From: Rhodobacteraceae bacterium UBA3069
Lineage (GTDB): Bacteria > Pseudomonadota > Alphaproteobacteria > Rhodobacterales > Rhodobacteraceae
NCBI GenBank assembly: GCA_002366795.1
Contig: DFBX01000023.1
Coordinates: forward strand, 1-51,840
Reading direction: 5' to 3'
DNA: 51,840 nt
A program made the translations under genes and the position numbers. The notes beneath the pieces were generated by a model that made no database searches, was not told where the DNA came from, and saw nothing but the letters and a program-made list of their open reading frames with translations. Shown piece by piece: positions 34,530 to 42,955 of the stretch. Position 1 is the stretch's first letter. Each line of letters starts with the position of its first letter.

Positions 34530-36413
34530 CTAGGGCTGTGGGTCGCCACCGCCGGGGGCCAGAACCTTGACAGCAAAGGTCTTGAACGGGCGTAACATCG
34601 CGCGCGATGCAGGGTATTTCCGCAAGATCCGGCCATAGACCATCCGCGCGCGCCGATACATACCGACACGCATATTGTCATGCGCTGCCGCCATTTCCAG
34701 CCGCTGGTCATAGATGCTGTGCGAGCCTAGGAAAGAGACAAGCAGTTGCAGTTTGTATTCCAGCTTGGCGTAGCTGCGTGCGGCCTGCGTGGGGGTCATA
34801 ACCTGCAAGATGCGATAGCCCTTGTCCTGCACGCAATAGCCGATCAACCGTTCCTGCACATGGGCCAGACCGCCGTCGATATGGTGCGGTTCGGGGTTGT
34901 AATCTTCCCATTTCCAGCGCCATTCGAACATCTTGGCCAGCGCCTTGGGGCGGAACCAGTACATCGTGCCATAGGCGGCGACCGGGGTGAAATCGTCCAG
35001 CGGGACATCGACGGACATTTCCTTGCACAGGTCGTGCAGCACTTCCTTGTTATTGTACCAGGCGTGACCCAGCGTGCCGAAACCGATGTGGACAACGGGC
35101 GGAATGATCAGGCCAACGTCGGGCTCGGCCTCCATTCGGTCGAGGATGTTGCGCACATGGCCGGACGAATTGACAAGGTTGTCAAACAAGTGGTCGCGAA
35201 AGGAGTTGCCCACCTGCCGCGACACCTGAGGCGTGCGTTTTGAATGAAGGCGCAGGGCGACCTCGTATCCGCCGTCCAGCACAATGTCGCGCCATGTGAT
35301 GAACAGCGACGACATATCCCGCCCGCGGTTCTGTTCGACCACGCGGACCTCTCCGCCGCCTTCGGGCCAGCCCTTTTCGGCCAAAAACGCGCGGATGCCC
35401 TCCGCGTTGTCCTCGGTCGCGGTGGTGATGAACAGGTCGGCATTGGCCGGGATGCGTTCGATCAGTTCCCAGAATTCGGGCATCATCTCGGCGTAGAATG
35501 CGTGGATGAACACGGCGACAGTGCCGAGATCCCATTCGGTCTTGGCCGGGTCAGCGGGGTGGTCGGTCACGATCTCGTATTGATCGGCGGCCGTGGTGAA
35601 TTCGCGCATCTTCACATGGCGCGTGGCATACCGGATCACGGCGGCGTAAATTTCGGGGTCGGCGTGGCGCAGATGATCCAGCGCGCCCTTCAGATCAATC
35701 GCGTTCAGGTCGTCCAGCACCGGATCCAGCAACAGGCCAGCTGTTGGCAGCGCGGTGCCACCGCCCTGGATCATCTTATGCACCTCGTATAGCCGCGGAT
35801 CGGCGGTTTCCAGCAGGGTGTCGCCGGTGGAATATTCGACCTTGTGGCCGTTGTCCGCCAGGAATTTGCCAAAGGGCAGAACGATATCTTCGAATTCTTC
35901 CCATGTCTGGCCATTGGGCGCGGCGCGTTCCCAGAAGGTCCAGAATGCGGGCTCCGCGACAATGGCGGGGGACAGGGCGATATAATCAAGGTAGGGCACC
36001 CGGTCGGGCATGCCCTTCTTGGCGGGCAGGTCTTTCAGTCGGCTGTCCAGCGTCAGATCGTGCCAATAGCTGGAAACCGCGCCCTGCGCCTGTTGTGCCA
36101 ATGCCGAATCGACCCCGCCGATCGGGGCAAACACATGGCTGCCGGTCAGGATGACGGGGCCGCTCAGATCGCCCTTGAGTGCCAGCAAAGCCTGCTTGTA
36201 GCCAGCAAGCGGAGACTGTGCGCCACCGCTGAACGGGGTCAGCGTGGCATTCTCAATTTCGCTAAACAGGGTGGTGAAACGCTCTGTCTCGGACGGTTCG
36301 TGGATCACCAGCACACGGTCGTAACCCGCGCTGAGCCGCCGGACCGAGGTTTCGATGGCCAAGGGGTGATTAAGCCCCTGCGCGATCACGTAGATGGCGG
36401 TGGTCTGGGTCAC
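34530..36413 (-). CDS. Rhamnan synthesis F-type glycosyltransferase
   Basis: A 627-residue protein starting at GTG 36413 with a CCGGAG ribosome site; an in-frame ATG at 36470 lies inside an intergenic hairpin and adds no family-like sequence. The N-terminal 250 residues resemble an RgpF-type half-domain. The C-terminal RgpF domain (about 300-520) has VAVFIHAFYAEMMPEFWELI, RVVEQNRGRDMSSLFI, LRLHSKRTP and GTMYWFRPKAL. The predicted role is adding rhamnose to a growing surface glycan at the cytoplasmic face. It is the last gene of the long minus-strand rfb operon and a second RgpF homologue besides the 862-residue protein. Confidence 0.87.
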   Translation of the reverse strand: MTQTTAIYVIAQGLNHPLAIETSVRRLSAGYDRVLVIHEPSETERFTTLFSEIENATLTPFSGGAQSPLAGYKQALLALKGDLSGPVILTGSHVFAPIGGVDSALAQQAQGAVSSYWHDLTLDSRLKDLPAKKGMPDRVPYLDYIALSPAIVAEPAFWTFWERAAPNGQTWEEFEDIVLPFGKFLADNGHKVEYSTGDTLLETADPRLYEVHKMIQGGGTALPTAGLLLDPVLDDLNAIDLKGALDHLRHADPEIYAAVIRYATRHVKMREFTTAADQYEIVTDHPADPAKTEWDLGTVAVFIHAFYAEMMPEFWELIERIPANADLFITTATEDNAEGIRAFLAEKGWPEGGGEVRVVEQNRGRDMSSLFITWRDIVLDGGYEVALRLHSKRTPQVSRQVGNSFRDHLFDNLVNSSGHVRNILDRMEAEPDVGLIIPPVVHIGFGTLGHAWYNNKEVLHDLCKEMSVDVPLDDFTPVAAYGTMYWFRPKALAKMFEWRWKWEDYNPEPHHIDGGLAHVQERLIGYCVQDKGYRILQVMTPTQAARSYAKLEYKLQLLVSFLGSHSIYDQRLEMAAAHDNMRVGMYRRARMVYGRILRKYPASRAMLRPFKTFAVKVLAPGGGDPQP

Positions 36414-36439
36414 GGCTGAATTCTCCGGCTGGCAGTCAT

Positions 36440-36471
36440 TGTGGCGGGCCACGCCATGGTGGCCCGCCACA
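36440..36471. repeat. Intercistronic 13-bp perfect hairpin
   Basis: TGTGGCGGGCCAC / GTGGCCCGCCACA with a 6-nt loop, in the 66 bp between the sulfotransferase stop and the RgpF start (minus-strand transcript). No T-run follows, so it may stabilise or attenuate the message rather than terminate it. Confidence 0.7.
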
Positions 36472-36479
36472 TGCGCGGC

Positions 36480-37256
36480 TTACTTGGTGTCGTAGCCCAG
36501 GGCCTGCATTTCATCCGCCCATTTCGTAACGAAACGGGTCACCTGTTCGTCGCTCAGGTAGTTGCGGAAATTCTCTTTCTGGCGTTTCCAGAAGAACTTG
36601 CCGTTCTGCTTGGTACGCCGATCGGCGACGCGATACGCCTTGGCAATGTTCACATCCTCAAGGCCAAGGAAATCGCACATGCCCTGCACCACGCCTTCGA
36701 AATCGTCATACAGGTCTTCGTAGCGCATGATCAGGGTATCGCCGTTCTTTTCGGCGCGGGCGCGGAAATTGGCGACATGTTCGAACAGGCTGCCGAAAGC
36801 GACGTTGCGTGGGAACAGCGTGCCGTGTTCCACGAAGATGGCGAACAGTGTTTCCAGTTCTTCCGGGGTCAGTTCCTCGACCGAGCTTACCTGCACGGGC
36901 AGCGATTCACCGGCTTTGGGCGACACGTTCTTGGACACGAAGTTCAGGTAGGACATGAACACGTCCAGCGGATGCCGGTAGATATACAGAATGCGGTCGG
37001 TTTTGAAGGCTTCGCCCTGATGTTCCTCCAACACGTCCTTGCGGTGGGATTTGTAGAAGTACCAATCCTTGCCCTGAAACTCCCAAGGGTTTTCCAGAAC
37101 CTTGCCGTAATGGGTGTCGGTCACATATTTCTGCAACATACCTGGCCCGCCGGGGATGTCGCACAGCCCCGCAATGATGGCCCGCAGCCAAGTGTTGCCG
37201 CTTTTGGGGAAGGAATACAGACCCACAACCATCTGGGCATTTCCGGTCTCGCTCAT
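36480..37256 (-). CDS. PAPS-dependent sulfotransferase
   Basis: A 258-residue sulfotransferase with clear motifs: YSFPKSGNTWLRAI (Lys18, Ser19, Thr22) binding the 5'-phosphosulfate, YKSHRKD around Lys69-His71 as the likely catalytic region, IYRHPLDVFMSYLNF (Arg94, Ser102) as the 3'-phosphate loop, and a C-terminal FFWKRQKENFRNYL. It transfers sulfate from PAPS to an acceptor, here probably a sugar hydroxyl. The start overlaps the GSCFA gene stop as ATGA, so sulfation and GSCFA functions are translationally coupled. It is the most convincing of the three sulfotransferase-like genes. Confidence 0.9.
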   Translation of the reverse strand: MSETGNAQMVVGLYSFPKSGNTWLRAIIAGLCDIPGGPGMLQKYVTDTHYGKVLENPWEFQGKDWYFYKSHRKDVLEEHQGEAFKTDRILYIYRHPLDVFMSYLNFVSKNVSPKAGESLPVQVSSVEELTPEELETLFAIFVEHGTLFPRNVAFGSLFEHVANFRARAEKNGDTLIMRYEDLYDDFEGVVQGMCDFLGLEDVNIAKAYRVADRRTKQNGKFFWKRQKENFRNYLSDEQVTRFVTKWADEMQALGYDTK

Positions 37257-38326
37257 TTAACCGCTCTTTCGATCATTTCTTCGTCACATATGATATCCAA
37301 GGCCTTTTGCACGTCCTCTTGGAAGCTGTCCACCGGCTTGTCCGATGCGGGCGCTGATCCGCCATCCTTGGTGTAGTGGCGCATGAACAGGGACATGACA
37401 TGAGCCACGCCCTCTGCCTCGACCTCGCGCAGGTCGGCACCGTAATAGGCACCGCGCGTATAATTGCCCGTGATCACCTCGTAGGAGGGGAAATAGAACA
37501 CGTCTTTCTCCATCATCTGCAATTCCTCGCAGGCGACGCGCAAAACGGATTTGGAATAGGCCGTCGCGGTGATGACGCTGGTGTCTTCGCGTGCGGTGGC
37601 GATCAGCGGCACCGGCGAGACCGTCATCAGCACCTTCACCTTGGGGTTTTTGGCCCGCATCAGCGCGATGAAGTCGCGGAAATCTGCGACCACTTCGGAC
37701 ACGGTGAAGTTCTTGAAACCATGGCGCTTTTCGTCGAATTCGCCGCCCGCCACACCGGGTGCAAGGGGGAAGACCGCGTCGTCCTCTTTCGATACCCATG
37801 ACTCGGTCAGGCCGAAGGTGAAAACGAACACGTCCGCCTCTTCGATCATCTTGCGGACGGCGGCGAAATGCACCTCGCGCGCGGCGTCGAATTCTTCGCG
37901 GCTGGCGAAGGGAGCGGGCTGGATATTGGGGCGGAACGGGTCGATAAAGCCGCCTTCGACCTCCCAGATATCCTCTTTTGGTTGGAATTCTCCGTAGGCG
38001 CGGCGGGCCAGCTGCAGCAGTTGCCGCGTGGTATAAAGGTTGCCATATCTGGCCGAGAATACACCGTAGCCAAAGGCGCGCGCCACCTGATCGGCGATGA
38101 TCGGGTGTGCTTTTTCGGTGACGAAATAGTTGTAACCCTGCCCCTGAAGGTGCTTGGCGATATGTTGTGCGAAACAGCTGCCGGCCGTGGCGATCTTCAT
38201 CTTGGGCTTGAGGGTGAATTGCCCTTTTACCACCGGATCGATTTCCGCGATGTCCTTGCCACGATGGGTGCGGGACCAGAAACAGTGGGCCGGCAGGCCC
38301 GAATAAGGATTGGTGCGTTTGCTCAT
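37253..38326 (-). CDS. GSCFA-domain protein
   Basis: A 357-residue protein of the GSCFA family, named for the motif present here (ATAGSCFAQHIAKHLQGQGYNYF). The family has an SGNH-like fold and is suspected to act as an esterase or acyltransferase on glycans. Further family segments are FTFGLTESW and TVSPVPLIATARED. The start is ATG 38326 with an AAAGGGGA ribosome site; the much longer open frame upstream only overlaps the preceding gene. ATGA overlaps join it to the SGNH-like gene before it and the sulfotransferase after it. Confidence 0.88.
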   Translation of the reverse strand: MSKRTNPYSGLPAHCFWSRTHRGKDIAEIDPVVKGQFTLKPKMKIATAGSCFAQHIAKHLQGQGYNYFVTEKAHPIIADQVARAFGYGVFSARYGNLYTTRQLLQLARRAYGEFQPKEDIWEVEGGFIDPFRPNIQPAPFASREEFDAAREVHFAAVRKMIEEADVFVFTFGLTESWVSKEDDAVFPLAPGVAGGEFDEKRHGFKNFTVSEVVADFRDFIALMRAKNPKVKVLMTVSPVPLIATAREDTSVITATAYSKSVLRVACEELQMMEKDVFYFPSYEVITGNYTRGAYYGADLREVEAEGVAHVMSLFMRHYTKDGGSAPASDKPVDSFQEDVQKALDIICDEEMIERAVK

Positions 38327-39213
38327 TTCGCGTCCCCTTTCGCGGCGCCGGGACCAAAGGCCAGATCGGTCACATGCTCCAGCATCAGCTTGCCGTAATC
38401 CACGTTGCCATGGGTCGGGTCTTCTTGCCAGAATTGCTTGGCCAGACAGCCATCGACGAACACCGGGTCGGGCAGTTCGACAAAGGTGGTGCCGGTGCCC
38501 TTCACCACGTCGCGCAGGATGTCGCAATACAGCAGCCACATCTTGCGGCGCAACCCGACAGGCGACACGCCGTATTGCTTTGCCTTTCCTGAAAAAGCCC
38601 CAGGATAGGACATGATATGCATCTTGTCGGCAATTGGTGGTGGTGGCGGCACAAGATAGATCGGCTTGTCTGTCGCCTCGTTGAAGAAACGCCAAAACAG
38701 CAGCACGTTTTGCTCGCACAGGGCAGTCATCTGGGCGCGCATCAGTGTATAGGGAATAACAGCCACGCCTTCCTCGACCTCGATCCCGAATCCGGGCAGA
38801 TCGAAATCAAAGGGCTCGGGGTGCTGCAGCATCCCCATGGTGTTGTATTCGTTGCCCATACAGGCCAGAAAAATCGCATTGGGATCATCGCGCTTGATTA
38901 TATGTCTCATGCGGTTCTCAAAGTTTTCCGTAAGGACACGCGGTCGATTTAGGGCATCGAAACTGTGATACCCCCCACCCGAAAGACGGGCAGCGAGGCG
39001 TTTCAAGCGATTCGTTTTTTCGCCAGACGGATTGGAGGAGTAAGCCGCTGTGAGGTCCACATTTTCGTAATTCGGCTGATACACCTTAAAGTTCAGTTGC
39101 GTAAGGGAAGTCTCAGCCAGTAACTCCTTACCGGTTCTTTCAAAAAACCTTTTGGCCCGCAGATAGGCCGACAGATGCGAATGGCCGAAGCCTGCCAACT
39201 TATATGTCGTCAT
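38323..39213 (-). CDS. SGNH/GDSL-like protein, glycan modification
   Basis: A 296-residue soluble protein. LAGFGHSHLSAYLRA at the N-terminus, ACMGNEYNTM near 120 and DPTHGNVDYGKLM near 270 sit where blocks I, III and V of SGNH hydrolases would be. The usual GDS serine is replaced by a GHSH sequence, so catalysis is uncertain. It forms one translation unit with the GSCFA and sulfotransferase genes (4-bp overlap) and lies 22 bp after rfbA. O-acetyl or other acyl handling on the polysaccharide is plausible; the fold assignment is tentative. Confidence 0.65.
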   Translation of the reverse strand: MTTYKLAGFGHSHLSAYLRAKRFFERTGKELLAETSLTQLNFKVYQPNYENVDLTAAYSSNPSGEKTNRLKRLAARLSGGGYHSFDALNRPRVLTENFENRMRHIIKRDDPNAIFLACMGNEYNTMGMLQHPEPFDFDLPGFGIEVEEGVAVIPYTLMRAQMTALCEQNVLLFWRFFNEATDKPIYLVPPPPPIADKMHIMSYPGAFSGKAKQYGVSPVGLRRKMWLLYCDILRDVVKGTGTTFVELPDPVFVDGCLAKQFWQEDPTHGNVDYGKLMLEHVTDLAFGPGAAKGDAK

Positions 39214-39235
39214 GTCTTACCCTCGCTTGCGCTTA

Positions 39236-40129
39236 TCAGCCCTGCAACAGACCCTTTAGATAGGCGCCGTATTTGTTCTTGCGAAATTTTTCGGCCATTT
39301 CGATCAACTGTGTGCGGGTGATCCAACCTGAATTAAAGGCGATTTCCTCGGGGCAACCGGTTTGCAGGCCTTGCCGGTTTTCCAGCGTCCGCACGAAATT
39401 GCCCGCGTCCAGCAGGCTGGAATGAGTGCCTGTATCCAGCCATGCGTAACCGCGCCCCATGCGTTGCACCGACAGCAGGCCATCTTTCAGATACATTTCA
39501 AGAAGCGTGGTGATTTCCAGCTCGCCGCGATGCGAGGGCTTCACCTTCTTGGCCCGTTCGGGGGCGTCGCCGTCAAGGAAATACAGCCCTGTCACCGCGT
39601 GGTTCGATGGCGGCACCTCGGGCTTTTCGACGATACCGCGCACCGTGCCATCGGCATCGAAATCGACCACGCCATAGCGTTCGGGGTCGGCCACGCGATA
39701 GCCAAAGACCGTCCCGCCGGTCTGTTTCTGGTCCGCCTCGGCCAGAATTTCCGGCAAGCCGTGGCCAAAAAAGATGTTGTCGCCCAGAACAAGGGTCGAA
39801 GGCGCGCCATTCAGAAAATCCTCGGCCAGAATAAAGGCCTGCGCCAGCCCGTCGGGCGAGGGCTGCTTGATATAGGTAAACTCGACACCCCATTGGCTGC
39901 CGTCACCCAGCAGACGCTTGAACTGGTCCTGGTCCTCGGGGGTGGTGATCACCGCGATCTCGCGGATACCGGCCAGCATCAAAACGGACAGCGGGTAATA
40001 GATCATCGGCTTGTCGTAGATCGGCAGCAGTTGCTTGGATACGCCCATCGTGATCGGATAAAGGCGCGTGCCCGATCCGCCAGCAAGAATGATGCCCTTG
40101 CGGGTGGTCTGTTCTACTTTGGTCATCAT
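39236..40129 (-). CDS. rfbA: Glucose-1-phosphate thymidylyltransferase
   Basis: A 297-residue RfbA/RmlA that makes dTDP-glucose, the first step of dTDP-L-rhamnose synthesis. The nucleotidyltransferase signature GGSGTRLYPIT and the KQLLPIYDKPMIYYPLS segment are intact, as are LVLGDNIFFGHGL and the C-terminal ISRTLRIF-like allosteric region equivalents. Two consecutive Met codons start the frame; GGAAAG lies upstream. It is the last of rfbC-B-D-A on the minus strand, 29 bp after rfbD. Confidence 0.96.
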   Translation of the reverse strand: MMTKVEQTTRKGIILAGGSGTRLYPITMGVSKQLLPIYDKPMIYYPLSVLMLAGIREIAVITTPEDQDQFKRLLGDGSQWGVEFTYIKQPSPDGLAQAFILAEDFLNGAPSTLVLGDNIFFGHGLPEILAEADQKQTGGTVFGYRVADPERYGVVDFDADGTVRGIVEKPEVPPSNHAVTGLYFLDGDAPERAKKVKPSHRGELEITTLLEMYLKDGLLSVQRMGRGYAWLDTGTHSSLLDAGNFVRTLENRQGLQTGCPEEIAFNSGWITRTQLIEMAEKFRKNKYGAYLKGLLQG

Positions 40130-40158
40130 TGCGTCGATCTTTCCGGGTAAATGGGTAA

Positions 40159-41061
40159 TCAGTCGGGTCGGTTGGCGGCGTCTTCCAACTGGTCCAGAAC
40201 GAATTGTAGACCGTTCTGCCAGTCAGGCCGCTGCACGCCGAAGGCCTGTTCAAGGCTGGAGCAGTCCAGCCGTGAATTCAGCGGCCGTTCGGCAGGGGTG
40301 GGAAAGTCCGGGGTGGAGATGTCCACCACCTCTGGCGAAAGGCCGGCACGGCGGAAGATCTCTCGTGCGAAATCGGACCAGCTTGTGTCTGGCGTGCCCG
40401 AGAAATGATAGGTGCCAGTGGTGCCGCGCCCTTGCTGGAAACTGTCCGCGATCGACAGGCAGGCAACAGCGATACTGTAGGCCGGGGTCGGTCCGCCCAC
40501 CTGATCGGCGACGATGGTCAGCCGGTCCCGCTCCGCCCCGAGGCGCAACATGGTTTTCACGAAGTTGTTGCCATGGGCAGAGAATACCCAGGACGTGCGC
40601 AGGATGGCGTATTGCCCGCCCGCCTCTTGCACGGCTTCTTCGCCTGCGCGTTTTGTGCGGCCATAGGCGTTAATCGGGTTGGTCGGCGCATCCGGGCTAC
40701 GGGGCGTGTCGCCAGAGCCGTCAAAAACGTAGTCGGTCGAAATATGGATGAAGGGAATGCCCTTGGCGGCGCAGGCCTTTGCCATGGCGCCGGGCGCGGT
40801 GGCATTCACCATGTGGGCGGTGGCCTCGTAATCCTCGGCCTTGTCCACCCCGGTATATGCGGCGGCGTTGATGACCGCCTTGGCATCGCTATCCGCGATG
40901 ATCTGCGCGCATTTTTCCGGGTCGGTCAGGTCGGCCTGGTCGCGGCCCAGCAAGGTCATGGGGCCGAGGCCGGGAAAATGTTTTGCCAAGTCGCCGCAGG
41001 CGTCGAACTGCAGCAGTTCCGTGGCCACCTGCCCGGTTTTGCCGAAGACGAGGATGCTCAC
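40159..41061 (-). CDS. rfbD: dTDP-4-dehydrorhamnose reductase
   Basis: A 300-residue RfbD/RmlD that reduces dTDP-4-keto-L-rhamnose to dTDP-L-rhamnose, the last step of the pathway. N-terminal VFGKTGQVATEL, VINAAAYTGVDKAE, STDYVFDG and YGRTKRAGE (Tyr-x3-Lys) are characteristic. The start is GTG 41061, overlapping the rfbB stop as GTGA; the open frame further upstream only shadows rfbB. It is translationally coupled to rfbB. Confidence 0.95.
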   Translation of the reverse strand: MSILVFGKTGQVATELLQFDACGDLAKHFPGLGPMTLLGRDQADLTDPEKCAQIIADSDAKAVINAAAYTGVDKAEDYEATAHMVNATAPGAMAKACAAKGIPFIHISTDYVFDGSGDTPRSPDAPTNPINAYGRTKRAGEEAVQEAGGQYAILRTSWVFSAHGNNFVKTMLRLGAERDRLTIVADQVGGPTPAYSIAVACLSIADSFQQGRGTTGTYHFSGTPDTSWSDFAREIFRRAGLSPEVVDISTPDFPTPAERPLNSRLDCSSLEQAFGVQRPDWQNGLQFVLDQLEDAANRPD

Positions 41062-42104
41062 GCCTTTACCCCCAGTCGTTCGCCCACGCCCTGACGGTCC
41101 TGAAGCGCGCGCCACCAGTCCTCGTTGTCCAGATACCATTGCACGGTCTTTTCCAGACCTTCCTCCAGCGTGACGGAGGGCCGCCAACCCAATTCGTTAC
41201 GGATGCGCGACGGGTCGATGGCATAGCGCATGTCGTGGCCGGGGCGGTCGGTCACAAAGGTGATCTGCTCGGTATAGGGTTGGTTGCCGGGGCGCTTTTC
41301 ATCCAATGCGGCGCAGATGGTGCGCACGATGTCGATGTTCTTGGCCTCGTTCTCCCCGCCGATGTTGTAGCTGCGGCCCAGTTTGCCCTTTTCCAGCACG
41401 GTCAGCAGCGCGTCGGCATGGTCTTCGACATACAGCCAGTCGCGCACGTTCTCTCCCTTACCGTAAACCGGGATCGGCGCGCCGGCCAGCGCCTTGAGGA
41501 TCACCACCGGCACCAGCTTTTCAGGGAAATGGAACGGCCCGTAGTTATTCGAACAATTGGTCATCACGACCGGCAGGCCGTAGGTTTCGTGCCATGCACG
41601 CACCAAGTGGTCGGAACTGGCCTTGGACGCCGAATAGGGCGAACGCGGATCGTAGGCGGTGTCCTCGGTGAATTGCACAGAAGGATCGGCAGGCAGCGAA
41701 CCGAACACCTCGTCAGTCGAGATATGGTGAAAGCGGAAGCTGTCCGGCTTGCCTTGGCTGACCCAGTAGGCGCGGGCCGCTTCCAGCATGTTATAGGTGC
41801 CGGTGATATTCGTTTCGATGAAATCGCCGGGTCCGTCGATGGATCGGTCGACATGCGATTCTGCGGCCAGATGCATCACCGCGTCGGGCTGATGCTTGGC
41901 GAACACCCGGCCCAGCGCGGCGCGATCACGGATGTCGGCCTGCTCGAATGCATATAGCGGGCTATCGGCCACGCTGGCCACGTTGTCCAGGCAGGCGGCA
42001 TAGGTCAGCGCGTCAAGGTTAACGACTGCGTGGCCCTGTGCCACCGCATGACGCACCACGGCCGAGCCGATAAATCCGGCGCCACCAGTTACAAGAATCT
42101 TCAT
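41058..42104 (-). CDS. rfbB: dTDP-glucose 4,6-dehydratase
   Basis: A 348-residue RfbB/RmlB converting dTDP-glucose to dTDP-4-keto-6-deoxyglucose with bound NAD. It shows TGGAGFIGSAVVRH, the LAAESHVDRSIDGP signature, HISTDEVFGSL (Thr-Asp-Glu catalytic triad), YSASKASSDHLV (Tyr-x3-Lys) and RDWLYVEDHADAL. The start is ATG 42104, 4 bp after the rfbC stop, with AAGGGGTAAG before it. Length and motifs are fully typical. Confidence 0.97.
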   Translation of the reverse strand: MKILVTGGAGFIGSAVVRHAVAQGHAVVNLDALTYAACLDNVASVADSPLYAFEQADIRDRAALGRVFAKHQPDAVMHLAAESHVDRSIDGPGDFIETNITGTYNMLEAARAYWVSQGKPDSFRFHHISTDEVFGSLPADPSVQFTEDTAYDPRSPYSASKASSDHLVRAWHETYGLPVVMTNCSNNYGPFHFPEKLVPVVILKALAGAPIPVYGKGENVRDWLYVEDHADALLTVLEKGKLGRSYNIGGENEAKNIDIVRTICAALDEKRPGNQPYTEQITFVTDRPGHDMRYAIDPSRIRNELGWRPSVTLEEGLEKTVQWYLDNEDWWRALQDRQGVGERLGVKA

Positions 42105-42108
42105 ACTC

Positions 42109-42672
42109 TTACCCCTTGCAATCGAACGGGCTGTCGAATTCGGCCAAGCCGATCGCCTTGGCATCCTTTTCCGAAAGGATGGGTTCAACCGCGCCCAAAT
42201 CCCAGTCCACACCGATGTCCGGACAGTCCCAGCGCACCGCACCGTCGCATTCGGGTGCATAGTAATCGCTGCATTTGTAAATGATTTCCGTGTCAGGTTC
42301 GCGGGTGACAAACCCATGCAGGAAACCTGCGGGGATCAACAACTGCTTTCCGTTTTCAAAGCTCAACTCGACCCCGACCCACTGCCCGTAGGTGGCAGAG
42401 CCCTTGCGCACGTCCACGGCCACGTCAAACAGTCGCCCGCGCCCGCAGCGCACCAGCTTGTCCTGCGCGTGGGGGGGCGATTGATAGTGCAGCCCGCGGA
42501 TCGTTCCGACACGCGCGGACAGTGAATGGTTGTCCTGCACCCAATCGAAATCAAGCCCGGCCTCGGCCATGACTTTGCGATTCCAGCTTTCGGAAAAGAA
42601 ACCGCGCGCATCCCCGTGGCGTTTTGGCGTCAGGATGAATACGCTATTCAGCTTCGTTTTTTCGATTTGCAA
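42109..42672 (-). CDS. rfbC: dTDP-4-dehydrorhamnose 3,5-epimerase
   Basis: A 187-residue RfbC/RmlC cupin, third enzyme of dTDP-L-rhamnose synthesis. RGFFSESW, QDNHSLSARVGTIRGLHYQ and the active-site region RCGRGRLFDVAVDVRKGS, then IPAGFLHGFV, are conserved. The start is TTG 42672 (LQIEKTKL read as MQIEKTKL, matching the family N-terminus); a stop codon lies three codons upstream in frame, so no earlier start exists. It heads the minus-strand operon rfbC-B-D-A - SGNH - GSCFA - sulfotransferase - RgpF. Confidence 0.94.
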   Translation of the reverse strand: MQIEKTKLNSVFILTPKRHGDARGFFSESWNRKVMAEAGLDFDWVQDNHSLSARVGTIRGLHYQSPPHAQDKLVRCGRGRLFDVAVDVRKGSATYGQWVGVELSFENGKQLLIPAGFLHGFVTREPDTEIIYKCSDYYAPECDGAVRWDCPDIGVDWDLGAVEPILSEKDAKAIGLAEFDSPFDCKG

Positions 42673-42760
42673 GGCGTTCTACCCATGTCTTTGCTACCTA
42701 CGCGGGGATAACAGTGCGGTTTGCGAGTGTCACGCCGAAACCCATCCGATTCGAGCGGAT

Positions 42761-42800
42761 TTCGGGCTCCCTTCGCGGGATTCGGGCTCCCTTCGCGGGA
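42761..42800. repeat. Exact 20-bp tandem duplication
   Basis: TTCGGGCTCCCTTCGCGGGA occurs twice in a row (42761-42780 and 42781-42800) in the divergent rfbC-rpsT region, at the right edge of the accessory block. Two copies only. A partial third (GGAATTCGGGC) follows at about 42808. Confidence 0.9.
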
Positions 42801-42879
42801 ATTGTCGGAATTCGGGCAGTTTGCAGGGGCTGCCGGGGCGATGAATGGCTTTCCGGGGCAAAGAATGCCCTCAAGCGGG

Positions 42880-42908
42880 TTGACTTGAAACCGACTCAGG
42901 CCTAAAGA
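42880..42908 (+). promoter_or_regulatory. Predicted sigma-70 promoter of rpsT
   Basis: TTGACT, 17-bp spacer, TAAAGA, ending 47 bp before the rpsT start. The -35 is strong and the -10 weak, a common arrangement in alphaproteobacteria. Confidence 0.5.
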
Positions 42909-42955
42909 CGCGGCTTCAAGATTGCACCGAACCCGAACAGTGGGACGAAGAGAAC

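Noticed and set aside
38327..38719. N-terminal extension of the GSCFA protein
   Set aside because: This frame merely overlaps the SGNH-like gene out of frame; the ATG at 38326 has a good ribosome site and an ATGA overlap.
42761..42800. CRISPR-like repeat
   Set aside because: Two abutting 20-bp copies without spacers, and no cas genes; it is a simple tandem duplication.
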